Assembly (NCBI GenBank): GCA_025934375.1
Contig: JAICYD010000010.1
Span: forward strand, 32,574 to 96,573
Source: Streptosporangiaceae bacterium
GTDB lineage: Bacteria; Actinomycetota; Actinomycetes; Streptosporangiales; Streptosporangiaceae
Reading direction: 5' to 3'
DNA: 64,000 bases
The notes below the pieces were generated by a model, which saw only the letters and a program-made list of their open reading frames with translations, did not search any database and had not been told where the DNA came from. The position numbers and the translations under genes were made by a program. Shown piece by piece: positions 9,836-17,591 of the stretch; the stretch's first letter is position 1; each line of letters starts with the position of its first letter.

Positions 9836-11242
9836 ATGCCCTGGCGCGCGCTAGCTCGCCGCTTCCCGGTGCTCGCCATCGGCGACTTCCGGCTCCTGCT
9901 CGGCGACCGGCTGCTGGCGATGTCCTCGGTCGGCTTCTCCCTGGTCGGCGTCTCCTTCGCGGTGCTGAACGCCACTGGCTCCCCCGCCGACCTGTCGTAC
10001 GTGCTGGCCGCCCAGATCGCTCCCACCTTGGCGTTCGCGCTCGTGGGGGGCGTGCTGGCGGACCGGTTCCCGCCGCAGGCGGTGCTGGTCGCGGCCAACC
10101 TGGCGATCGTGGCCGGCGAGGGCGGGTTCGGGATCCTGGTGCTCACCACGCATCCGCCGCTGTGGGCGATGATCGCGCTAGAGGCGCTGACCGGCACCGG
10201 CACTGCCATGTTCTACCCGGCGTCGCAGGCGCTGCTGCCCCGCGTGGTTCCCGCGGCGCTGCTGCAGGAGGCCAGTTCGATCAGCCGGATGGGCATGAAT
10301 GGCGGCCAGATGGCGGGCGCCGCCGCCGGCGGGCTGGTCGTCGCGGGCGTCGGCTCTGGATGGGCGCTGGTGCTGTCGGGTGCGTGCGTGGCCGGCACGG
10401 TGCCCTTGCTGACGCGAATCACGGCCCGGGCAGGCTCGGGGGTGCCCGGGCAGCGGCCGGGCATGGTGCGGGAACTGCGAGAAGGATGGACGGAGTTCCG
10501 CTCGCACACCTGGCTCTGGGCCACAGTCATCCAGTACTGCCTGGTCATGATGGCCTGGAACGGCGCGTTCAACGTGCTCGGGCCGGTCGTCGCGCGACAG
10601 CACCTCGGCGGGCCGGCCGCGTGGGGCGCGATCACCGCCTGCGAAGGCGTCGGGCTTCTCCTGGGTGGCGTGGTGTCGCTGCGGTGGGCGCCGCGCCGGC
10701 CCATGCTCCTGGTCGTCGGAGCCGGAGGCGCGATGGCGATCTCGCCGCTCGCCCTGGGACTGGTCCTGCCGCTCGCCGTGGTCTGCGTGGTGTCGCTGAG
10801 CCTGGGGGCGCTGATGGAGGTGATGATGGTCCAGTGGACGGTGGCGATGGCGACGCGCATCGCGCCGGGCATGCTGGCCCGCGTCGCCTCCTATGACGCC
10901 CTGGGATCGATGGCCGCGATGCCCCTCGGCGCGCTGATCGCCGGGCCGGCAGCCGCCTCGATTGGCGTCTCGTCCACGCAGTTCGCGGCCGCGGCGCTGA
11001 TGATCGGGGTCTCGGCGCTCACGCTGATCCCGCGAGACATCCGCCATGACCGCATCGACCGGGCCGCGCCGGGCACGGTCCCTGGCGAGTCAGCGCCAGT
11101 GGCCAAGCGGCAGCGGGCCACGGCTGAGGATGGTGCGAATGGCGAAGGTGCTGCGCGCCTCGACGACCGACGGGATCGTCAGGATCTGGTCGATGAGCAA
11201 CTGCTCGTACCCGGCGAGGTCCGGGACGGCTGCCTCTACTAG
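9836..11242 (+). CDS. MFS transporter (MFS_3/EntS-like exporter)
   Basis: The protein has 468 residues with about 12 membrane segments. ALVGGVLADRFPPQ is the family motif between helices 2 and 3, and GTAMFYPASQALLPRVVP is characteristic of the EntS-like exporter branch. The substrate is unknown. ATG 9836 is preferred over the in-frame TTG 9815. The last 51 codons (EGAARLDDRRDRQDL...) are hydrophilic and lie antisense over the 3' end of the Lrp-type regulator, again suggesting a displaced stop codon. The convergent regulator may or may not control it. Confidence 0.87.
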   Translation: MPWRALARRFPVLAIGDFRLLLGDRLLAMSSVGFSLVGVSFAVLNATGSPADLSYVLAAQIAPTLAFALVGGVLADRFPPQAVLVAANLAIVAGEGGFGILVLTTHPPLWAMIALEALTGTGTAMFYPASQALLPRVVPAALLQEASSISRMGMNGGQMAGAAAGGLVVAGVGSGWALVLSGACVAGTVPLLTRITARAGSGVPGQRPGMVRELREGWTEFRSHTWLWATVIQYCLVMMAWNGAFNVLGPVVARQHLGGPAAWGAITACEGVGLLLGGVVSLRWAPRRPMLLVVGAGGAMAISPLALGLVLPLAVVCVVSLSLGALMEVMMVQWTVAMATRIAPGMLARVASYDALGSMAAMPLGALIAGPAAASIGVSSTQFAAAALMIGVSALTLIPRDIRHDRIDRAAPGTVPGESAPVAKRQRATAEDGANGEGAARLDDRRDRQDLVDEQLLVPGEVRDGCLY

Positions 11243-11569
11243 GAAATCGTCCTGACCGGACACGAGATAGCACCCCACAACCGCCGGGATGGCGGTCAGC
11301 GCTTGCTCAACCGCCTGTGAGTTCTCCCGGGAATGGCCGGTCACCTTCAGCCCGATGAAGACGGTCAGCCCGAGCCCGGCCCTCACCCGGCTTACCTCCG
11401 CGTGGTAGCCGGCGATGATGCCGCTTGCCTCCAGGGCCTTGACGCGGCGCAGGCAGGCGGACGGGGACATCGCCACGGCGTCGGCGAGGTCCACGTTGGC
11501 CATCCGGCCGTCTTCCTGCAGCTTGGCCACGATGGCGCGATCCACCTTGTCTGGCGTGTGTTCTGGCAT
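11090..11569 (-). CDS. Lrp/AsnC family transcriptional regulator
   Basis: The protein has about 159 residues: an N-terminal HTH (DKVDRAIVAKLQEDGRMANVDLADAVAMSPSACLRRVKALEASGII) and a C-terminal RAM ligand-binding domain (GCYLVSGQDDFLVEAAVPDLAGYEQLL). Such proteins sense amino acids. It is divergent from an amino-acid permease gene, the classical arrangement for local control. The start is uncertain: ATG 11569 begins just before the HTH but would place the candidate operator within the 5' end; ATG 11590 or 11641 are possible. The 3' end overlaps the MFS gene by 153 bp on the other strand. Confidence 0.9.
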   Translation of the reverse strand: MPEHTPDKVDRAIVAKLQEDGRMANVDLADAVAMSPSACLRRVKALEASGIIAGYHAEVSRVRAGLGLTVFIGLKVTGHSRENSQAVEQALTAIPAVVGCYLVSGQDDFLVEAAVPDLAGYEQLLIDQILTIPSVVEARSTFAIRTILSRGPLPLGHWR

Positions 11570-11570
11570 G

Positions 11571-11602
11571 TTGTTGAGTATATCGAGCATATCGCGCAAT
11601 AA
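11571..11602. promoter_or_regulatory. Imperfect AT-rich inverted repeat, Lrp-type operator candidate
   Basis: TTGTTGAGTATAT and ATATCGCGCAATAA are related inverted half-sites around CGAGC. This is the most AT-rich stretch between the divergent Lrp regulator and the permease. Lrp-family sites are typically degenerate AT-rich palindromes about this length. Confidence 0.45.
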
Positions 11603-11674
11603 CCTGCCGGCTAATGGACCTGCGGAGGCGATATTTGCCATCGCGTGCGAGCCGGTTCTTGCGAAGCTGAAGGC

Positions 11675-13006
11675 ATGGACAGCTCACCGCTGACGACCGC
11701 GCGGGGCGCGGCGCTTTACATCGGGGCCCTGCTCGGGCCGGGCTTGCTTCTGCTTCCCGGACTCGCCGCCCGGACGGCGGGACCGGCCTCCGTCGTGGCC
11801 TGGATCGCGCTACTGGGCCTGTCGGCCCTGTTCGCCTGCGTGTTCGCGGCGCTCGGCCGGGGCTTTCCCTCAGCAGGCGGAGTCATGGGCTACGTGAGCG
11901 CCGGGCTCGGCGACTGGGCAGGCCGGGCGGCGGGCTGGTCGTTCCTGGCCGGCGTCATATCGGGCGCCCCCATCGTCTGCATCATCGGGGCCGGATACGT
12001 CACGGCCGTCATCGGCGCGTTCCGCGGGCCCGGTGAGGCGGGCGCCCAGGCGATCATCGCGGGCGTGCTGCTACTCGTGGTCCTCGCCCTGGCCGCCGGC
12101 GGACTGCGCAGCAGCGCCACCGCCCAGCTGCTGCTGGTCGCGCTGCTCATCGTCGTGGTCACCGTGGCGGTAAGCGGGTCGGCGCGGATGGCCCGGTCGG
12201 CGAACTGGGCACCGTTCGCCCCGCGCGGGTGGACGGCGGTCGGGCACGCGGCGGCGCTGCTCATGCTGTCGTTCGTCGGCTGGGAGGCGGTCGCCCCGCT
12301 GACCACGCGATTCCGCGACCCGAGGCGGCAGCTGACGCGGGTGATCGCCATCGCCCTCGCGGTGACCACCGCGATTTACCTGGGCCTGGCGATCACCGTG
12401 ATCGGCGTGCTCGGCCCGGACGCCGGCAGCTCCATCCCCCTGGCCGGGCTGCTGGAGGCCGCCATCGGCAGTGCTGGCCCGGCGGTCGCCGCGGTGGCGG
12501 CGGTCATCTTGACGCTAGGCGCCACCAACTCGTACATCACGGGCGCGAGCGCCATGGTGGGGACGCTGCCCCCGCTGCGGGCAGGCCGCGCGGGCGCGCC
12601 GTCCGGCGAGGGCCTCCAGGCTCGGCCCGAAGCTCGGCGGGGGCTGCTGGTAACGATCGCCGCGACCGGATTCCCGCTGATCGCGCTCTACGGGGCCGGG
12701 CTGATCAGCGTGACGCCCTTGGTCGCGATCCCGACCACCCTCTTCCTGAGCGTCTACCTAGGGTCCACGGTGGCCGCGATCCGGCTGCTGCGCGGCCTGG
12801 GCCGGGTGGCGGCCGTGCCCGCGGCCGTGGCCGTCACGGCGCTCCTGCTGTTCTGCGGCTGGGCGCTCACCGCGCCGGCCTTGATTGCGCTGGTCACCGC
12901 GATCCCCTGGCTGCGCAGTCGGCCCGCCCGGGGCGAAGTCGCCCGTCGCGCGGTCAGCCGCCCCGCCGGAGCGGCCGTGGGGCAGCCCGCGCGCCAGGGC
13001 TCCTAG
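11675..13006 (+). CDS. APC superfamily amino-acid permease
   Basis: This 443-residue membrane protein has about 12 helices. The N-terminal GAALYIGALLGPGLLLLPGLAA contains the broken-helix glycine motif of APC carriers, and FVGWEAVAPLTTRFRDPRRQLTRVI is the signature of the second repeat. The substrate is probably an amino acid. ATG 11675 has GAAGG at the right distance. The divergent Lrp regulator suggests amino-acid-responsive control. It ends on TAG with a 4-base overlap with the convergent phosphatase gene. Confidence 0.9.
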   Translation: MDSSPLTTARGAALYIGALLGPGLLLLPGLAARTAGPASVVAWIALLGLSALFACVFAALGRGFPSAGGVMGYVSAGLGDWAGRAAGWSFLAGVISGAPIVCIIGAGYVTAVIGAFRGPGEAGAQAIIAGVLLLVVLALAAGGLRSSATAQLLLVALLIVVVTVAVSGSARMARSANWAPFAPRGWTAVGHAAALLMLSFVGWEAVAPLTTRFRDPRRQLTRVIAIALAVTTAIYLGLAITVIGVLGPDAGSSIPLAGLLEAAIGSAGPAVAAVAAVILTLGATNSYITGASAMVGTLPPLRAGRAGAPSGEGLQARPEARRGLLVTIAATGFPLIALYGAGLISVTPLVAIPTTLFLSVYLGSTVAAIRLLRGLGRVAAVPAAVAVTALLLFCGWALTAPALIALVTAIPWLRSRPARGEVARRAVSRPAGAAVGQPARQGS

Positions 13007-14235
13007 GCCTGACTGGGTACGGTGCCGGGCGAGACGGGCTCACCGGGGTGGGACGGCCCGGCGGGAAGGTCCGAGGCGGACTGGGCGCGAAGGGCCTGCG
13101 CGGGGACGTGGCCGGCCGCGCCCGGCCGGTCAACCGGCGCGGCGTCCGCGGACTCGGTGACGGCCGCGCACTTGACGAGCAGCATCGCCGCGTCGTCGGT
13201 GAGAGTGTGCCCGACGTGGGAGATGACCTGCCCCTTGATCAGGTCCAGCGCCACCTCGGCGTCATGCCCGGCCAGGATCTGGCCGCACTGGGACAACTGG
13301 TAGAACGCTCCCGTCTTGTCCCGCGCCTCGCTGATCCCATCGGTGTAGAACAAGATCTGGTCCCCGGGGCCAAACGGCCAGGTGCTCGGCGTGCGCTCGT
13401 CATCGGCCAGCTCCGCCAGGCCTAGCGGGAGGCACGGGTCTGGCGAGTCGGCGGGCATGACATCGCCGTTGCGGAGCAGGAGAGGTGACGGGTGGCCGCA
13501 GTTGAGGATCTCGATCACCGGGCAGCCTGGGATCAGCTCGGCGAGGACGGCGGTCACGAACTCCTGCTCCGGCGCCTGGTAGCGCATGCTCTGCTCGATC
13601 CGCGCGGCGATCTCCACCAGGTCCGTGGCCTCGTAGGCGGCCTCGCGGAAGGCGCCGAGGACCATGGCGGCGGTCCGCACCGCGGTGATCCCCTTACCCT
13701 GGACGTCCCCGAGGATGATCCGCACGCGATCAGGGGTGGTGGCCACCTCGTAGAGGTCACCGCCGATCCGCGCGGCGGCGGTGGCGGACATGTACCGGAC
13801 CGCGAGCTCCGCGCCGGGCACTTCCCGGGGCGCGGGGCGCAGTAGGACCGCCTGCGCGATCTCGGCCACCGCCCGGATGTCGGCGAGTTCCCGCTCCCTG
13901 CGCTGGCGTCCCGCGCTCGCCACCACCCCCACGACCGTCACGCCGGCGATCGTGATGAACGGGACGTTCCCATGGGGCTGCAGGTAGTAGTGGTAGTGCC
14001 AGGAAAGGCCGACGCAGACGGTCAGCGCCAGCATGCCCATGAGCGCGGTCGGGATGGCGCGCCTGGACACCGAGGCGAGCGCCGGCCCCAGTGACATCAG
14101 GGGCAGCAGGCCCCGGTCGTGGTAGGGCATGAGCTCGTCCACGACGACCACGAACATGACGAAATACGGGAGCGCCACCAGGAAGAGTCGGTGAACGCTC
14201 GCCGCCGAAGATTTCACGAGGGCGTCTACTGCCAC
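13003..14235 (-). CDS. Membrane-bound SpoIIE/PP2C-type serine phosphatase
   Basis: The 410-residue protein begins with four or so membrane helices (residues 17-110). A PPM/SpoIIE domain follows at about 140-355, with metal-site motifs RIGGDLYEV, LGDVQGKG, LNCGHPSPLL, FYTDGISEARD and DDAAMLLVKC. A Pro/Ala-rich tail closes it. In actinobacteria such enzymes dephosphorylate anti-anti-sigma factors and so steer alternative sigma factors; the partner is not encoded nearby. Confidence 0.9.
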   Translation of the reverse strand: MAVDALVKSSAASVHRLFLVALPYFVMFVVVVDELMPYHDRGLLPLMSLGPALASVSRRAIPTALMGMLALTVCVGLSWHYHYYLQPHGNVPFITIAGVTVVGVVASAGRQRRERELADIRAVAEIAQAVLLRPAPREVPGAELAVRYMSATAAARIGGDLYEVATTPDRVRIILGDVQGKGITAVRTAAMVLGAFREAAYEATDLVEIAARIEQSMRYQAPEQEFVTAVLAELIPGCPVIEILNCGHPSPLLLRNGDVMPADSPDPCLPLGLAELADDERTPSTWPFGPGDQILFYTDGISEARDKTGAFYQLSQCGQILAGHDAEVALDLIKGQVISHVGHTLTDDAAMLLVKCAAVTESADAAPVDRPGAAGHVPAQALRAQSASDLPAGPSHPGEPVSPGTVPSQA

Positions 14236-14416
14236 TACTCCGTCACGGGATCACGATGCCGGTATTGCGACGTATCTCAATGGTAACGAGTCCGGGGGGC
14301 GGCCGCCGGCCATTTAGGGCAAGTCCCGCCGTACCACGGCGTCGCTCCCTTGCGCTAAAAGATCTACCTACCTTTTGCTCCAGGAACTCGCCGGGAACCC
14401 AGTCGCAGGACTCGAA

Positions 14417-14438
14417 TGTCAGTACCCCGCCATACGGT
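14417..14438 (+). promoter_or_regulatory. PafBC-type DNA-damage promoter of the DUF4262 gene
   Basis: TGTCAGTA, 8 bases, TACGGT agrees closely with the mycobacterial RecA-independent damage promoter TGTCRgtg-N8-TAnnnT. Exactly six bases separate the -10 from ATG 14445, so the transcript is predicted to be leaderless. Confidence 0.7.
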
Positions 14439-14444
14439 GGCCTC

Positions 14445-15014
14445 ATGAAGATGAAGCTACGCAAGCGCCACCACGAGTGCCCGGCCTGCGCGCGCGAGGC
14501 AAACGGCCCCGACCCTGCCCCGGACGCCTACATGCAGGGGATCCTGAGCCAGGTCAGCTCGTGCGGCTGGGCGGTTCCCGGCGTGCTCGGCGAGGGCGAC
14601 GCGTCGCCGTGGGCGTACAGCGTTGGCCTCTGGGCTAGCTACGGGCACCCGGACCTGGCCGCTTTCGGCCGTCCGCTTGGCCAGCTGGCCGCCATCATCC
14701 GGCCGTTGTGCACGCGGGCCGCCGACGACGAGGGCTTCGACATCGGCGACGAGATCAGTGACGCGTTCCCCGCGCGGCTAGCGATCCGCGACGTCCACGA
14801 CAGCTGGCGGATGGCTTCCATGTTCTTGGCCTCTGACCAGTTCCACGGCTATATCCGGCCCCCTATCCGCCAGGTCGTATGGGCGGACAACGACGGCAAC
14901 TTCCCCTGGGACATGCGATACGGGCCGGGACTGGCCGACGCCCAGCCGATGCTCTGGCTGCCGGTAGAGGACCACCCGCCAGGCACCTGGACCCGCCTTG
15001 CCCGCCAGTCCTGA
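14445..15014 (+). CDS. DUF4262 domain-containing protein
   Basis: The 189-residue protein matches the DUF4262 layout: CGWAVPGVLGEGDASPWAYSVGLWASYGHPDLAAFGRP near residues 36-75 and ADNDGNFPWDMRYGPGLADAQPML near the C-terminus. An N-terminal Cys pair (CPAC) follows a Lys/Arg-rich start. The function of the family is unknown. The start codon coincides with the predicted transcription start of a PafBC-type promoter, so DNA-damage induction is inferred. ATG 14451 is an alternative. Confidence 0.85.
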   Translation: MKMKLRKRHHECPACAREANGPDPAPDAYMQGILSQVSSCGWAVPGVLGEGDASPWAYSVGLWASYGHPDLAAFGRPLGQLAAIIRPLCTRAADDEGFDIGDEISDAFPARLAIRDVHDSWRMASMFLASDQFHGYIRPPIRQVVWADNDGNFPWDMRYGPGLADAQPMLWLPVEDHPPGTWTRLARQS

Positions 15015-15055
15015 GCGGGCTGGCGACCGATCGGCATAAGCTCTCCCAATCACGA

Positions 15056-15074
15056 CTAGCGTCGACTACGCTAG
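15056..15074. promoter_or_regulatory. Palindrome at the GntR gene promoter
   Basis: CTAGCGT-N5-ACGCTAG is a perfect 7-bp-arm palindrome ending 4 bases before GTG 15079. A candidate -10 (TACGCT, 15067-15072) lies within it. Self-repression by the small GntR protein is the simplest reading. Confidence 0.6.
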
Positions 15075-15078
15075 GGAC

Positions 15079-15327
15079 GTGACGACCACCACTGCTTCTG
15101 GCGAGCGGGTGTCCCCCCGTGACCCGCGGCTGCACGTGCGCATCGAGGCAGACCTTCGCTCCAAGATCGCCGCTGGCAAGCTACGGTCCGGGCAGGCACT
15201 GCCCACCATCCACGAGCTCCGAGAGACCTACGGCTGCTGCCGGCAGACGGCGGCGCGGCCGCTGCAGCGCATGCTCGATGATGGCCTGCTGGTCCGCTAC
15301 CCCGGCCTCGGCTACTACGTCCGTTAA
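15079..15327 (+). CDS. Small GntR-type winged-helix protein
   Basis: The protein has 82 residues and consists of only the GntR DNA-binding domain: HVRIEADLRSKIAAGKLRSGQALPTIHELRETYGCCRQTAARPLQRMLDDGLLVRYPGLGYYV. The effector domain of normal GntR proteins is missing. The cysteine pair in the recognition helix region is unusual. GTG 15079 is probably leaderless. The palindrome just upstream suggests autoregulation. The extended 3' end of the ABC permease frame runs antisense through much of this gene. Confidence 0.85.
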   Translation: MTTTTASGERVSPRDPRLHVRIEADLRSKIAAGKLRSGQALPTIHELRETYGCCRQTAARPLQRMLDDGLLVRYPGLGYYVR

Positions 15328-16593
15328 CGCCCCGCCGTGCCCGTAACTGTCACCGCCGAGTCTCCAGCACCACCGCCGTGCCCGAAGCAGAACCGCCGTC
15401 TCCGCAACACCGCCGCCCCACCCTCTTCGCCGGCCCCCGTGAGCGCGAGCCCAGGCCGCCACAGCTATTTCAGGCACGTCCCGAGCGGCCTCGACGGGTT
15501 GCCACGCGAGGCGAAGCGAGGCGCGAGCCAGCCGCGTGCGCCGTTCGGACGGAGGTATCGCGACTAGGACGGAGGCATCGCGAGGCGAAGCGAGGAACGA
15601 GCGAAGCTTCGAGCGATCGGCAAGCCGCGGAGGGCCCGCGCGGTTTCCGCGGGCCCTCCGCGCGAGCCGGATTCTACGGGCGGAGGTGCACTGGTTTGGG
15701 GTCGAAGGGGGCGCAGCCCCCTGGGAAGCAGAGCCTGGGGGATTGGCGCCTATCCCCCCAGAAGATAAGGCATTCTTGGCGTACGACCGGAAGGTTGTCA
15801 CCGAGATGATGACGGCGAGGACGGCCAGGGCGAGCAGGCCACCGCATCGTTCGGCGACGCCGGCCCAGTCAGGGGTCGCTGACAGCGCCGCGCGGCCGAC
15901 CTGGACTTCCCAGTTGAGCGGGTTGCGGGAGGCGATGGCCTGCATCCACCCGGGCATGAAGTCGGGCTGCATGAACGCCGATGACAAGAACATCAACGGG
16001 AGCATGAAGAACGTGTAGACGCCGATGATCGCCTCGCGGGATCGCAGCAGCATGCCGGTCATGTTGGACAGTGCGCCCCACAGGATGCCGACGAGGACCG
16101 CCGCGACGGTCGCGATGGCGACGCCCGCCACGCCGCCGGGGTAGCGTGCTCCCCCGGCCATCGCGAGACCGACGATGATCAGCGTCTGCACGATCGTCCC
16201 GACGGCCTGCTCGGCCACTGAGGCGTTCATGATCGCCAGCCGGCTGGCCGGGGTGACCAGCAGCCGGTTGAGGGTGCCGCGATCGATCTCCTCAATGAGC
16301 GTCATCCCGGCCCACATGTTGTTCGACATCGCGTTCATCGCGACGATGCCCGGGACCAGGTAGGCGAGGTAGGAGCCGTGATAGCCGAAGCCGGGGATGT
16401 CGATGACCTTGCGGAACAGTTCCCCGAAGAGGAACAGCCAGATGGCCGGCTGCACCACGCCGAACGCGATGACGACGGGCTGGCGGACCAGTGCGTGCAG
16501 CTTGCGCCCGGTCAGGTACCAGGTGTCGGTCACGGGGCTGCTCTTGTGCCCCACGGCTGGCGCTGCTCCCGTGGGGGCGGTGATGGCGGTCAT
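15181..16593 (-). CDS. ABC-2 type exporter permease (DrrB-like), abnormally extended
   Basis: Residues 1-275 form a normal ABC-2 permease with six membrane helices (QPAIWLFLFGELF, YLVPGIVAMNAMSNNMWAG, LVGILWGALSNMTGMLLRSRE, FFMLPLMFLSSAF, NPLNWEVQVGRAAL). Relatives end soon after TTFRSYAKNAL, near 15770. Here the frame stays open for about 196 more codons through a repeat element, a terminator hairpin and antisense to GntR, so the true stop was probably lost or the tail is not expressed. The start ATG overlaps the ATPase stop (ATGA), showing translational coupling. It partners the adjacent ATPase in drug or lipid export. Confidence 0.85.
   Translation of the reverse strand: MTAITAPTGAAPAVGHKSSPVTDTWYLTGRKLHALVRQPVVIAFGVVQPAIWLFLFGELFRKVIDIPGFGYHGSYLAYLVPGIVAMNAMSNNMWAGMTLIEEIDRGTLNRLLVTPASRLAIMNASVAEQAVGTIVQTLIIVGLAMAGGARYPGGVAGVAIATVAAVLVGILWGALSNMTGMLLRSREAIIGVYTFFMLPLMFLSSAFMQPDFMPGWMQAIASRNPLNWEVQVGRAALSATPDWAGVAERCGGLLALAVLAVIISVTTFRSYAKNALSSGGIGANPPGSASQGAAPPSTPNQCTSARRIRLARRARGNRAGPPRLADRSKLRSFLASPRDASVLVAIPPSERRTRLARASLRLAWQPVEAARDVPEIAVAAWARAHGGRRRGWGGGVAETAVLLRARRWCWRLGGDSYGHGGALTDVVAEAGVADQQAIIEHALQRPRRRLPAAAVGLSELVDGGQCLPGP
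15626..15662. terminator. Strong bidirectional hairpin
   Basis: A perfect 15-bp stem (15626-15640 with 15648-15662) encloses a 7-base loop. It lies between the GntR gene and the conserved end of the convergent ABC permease. The sequence between 15328 and 15760 shows no other gene. Confidence 0.7.
15735..15761. repeat. Dispersed hairpin element, copy A
   Basis: CTGGGGGAT and ATCCCCCCAG flank an 8-base centre (tggcgcct). The same palindromic element recurs at 47733-47760 and 56605-56629, always at gene 3' ends. It probably acts as a terminator or is a small repetitive element. Confidence 0.6.
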
Positions 16594-17414
16594 GCGCGGG
16601 TCACCTCCGCCATCTCGAAGCGACGGCCCGCGTAGTGCAGGTAGACATCATCGAGCGTCCGTGACTCGGTCCGCTCCTTGAGCTGCGACGGCGTGCCCTC
16701 CGCGACGACGCGGCCCATGTCGACGATCGCGACCGTGTCGGCCAGCCGGTCGGCCTCTTCCAGGTAGTGCGTGGTGAGCAGGACGGTCATCCGGTCCTCG
16801 CTGGCCAGGCGGCCGATCTCCTGCCACATCGCGGCCCGCGACTCCGGGTCCAGCCCGGTCGTCGGCTCGTCGAGGAACAAGACCTTCGGCCGGTGCACCA
16901 GGCCGAGTGCCACGTCGAGGCGGCGCTGCATGCCACCGGAGTAGTGGCGCACGAAGCGGCGAGCGGCGCTGGTGAGCTGGAAGCGGCCCAGCAACTCGTC
17001 GGCGCGTAGCCGGGCGGACTTGGTGTCCAGGCCGTGCAGGTGGCCTTGCAGGATCAGGTTCTCGCGGCCGGTGGCGCTCGGATCCGCCCCGGATCGCTGG
17101 CCAACGACGCCGATGACGCGTCGCACGCCGGCCGGGTCGGCCAGCACGTCGATGCCTGCCACAGTCGCGGTGCCCTCATCGGGCCGGGCGAGGGAGGTAA
17201 GGATCTTGACGGTGGTGGACTTGCCCGCGCCGTTGGGGCCGACGAGGGTGAAGATGGTGCCTCGGGGCACGCTGAGGCTCAGTCCGTCCAGCGCCCGGAT
17301 GCGGGGCTTGGCGCGCTTGCCACTGCCCTTGTCCTCCGGGCGGGCGGCACCGCCGCTCTTGCCGGGATAGGTCTTGATGAGGCCGCGTGCCTCGATGGCA
17401 CAGCCGTGTTGCAT
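16590..17414 (-). CDS. ABC exporter ATP-binding protein (DrrA-like)
   Basis: The 274-residue ATPase shows Walker A GPNGAGKST, Q-loop GVVGQRSGAD, signature HYSGGMQRRLD, Walker B VLFLDEPTTGLD and the H-loop TTHYLEEAD, followed by the DrrA-type C-terminal VYLHYAGR. Its N-terminus has an insertion (KSGGAARPEDKGSGKRAKP) between two core strands. AGGAG precedes ATG 17414. It is the first gene of a PadR-linked exporter operon. Daunorubicin-like drug export is the family prototype; the substrate here is unknown. Confidence 0.92.
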   Translation of the reverse strand: MQHGCAIEARGLIKTYPGKSGGAARPEDKGSGKRAKPRIRALDGLSLSVPRGTIFTLVGPNGAGKSTTVKILTSLARPDEGTATVAGIDVLADPAGVRRVIGVVGQRSGADPSATGRENLILQGHLHGLDTKSARLRADELLGRFQLTSAARRFVRHYSGGMQRRLDVALGLVHRPKVLFLDEPTTGLDPESRAAMWQEIGRLASEDRMTVLLTTHYLEEADRLADTVAIVDMGRVVAEGTPSQLKERTESRTLDDVYLHYAGRRFEMAEVTRA

Positions 17415-17438
17415 GAGGGAACTCCTCTTGTTGCTGTT

Positions 17439-17458
17439 ATCACGCGGACGTGCGTGAT
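17439..17458. promoter_or_regulatory. Palindrome in the ABC exporter promoter
   Basis: ATCACGC-N6-GCGTGAT is a perfect inverted repeat 25 bases upstream of the ATPase start. Read on the minus strand its end forms a -10-like TGATAAC. It is a candidate operator for the neighbouring PadR or another regulator. Confidence 0.5.
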
Positions 17459-17591
17459 GGGTCCCGCGAGGAGGTTCCGGCTAGACTCTTTCTTGGGCCT
17501 CGTCGAGCCGGGTTCCGTCCTGCGACGGGATTGGACTGACTGGGGTTTGCGACCCTGCGCCGCGGTGTTGCCGCACCGTGGCGTGGGGTCT

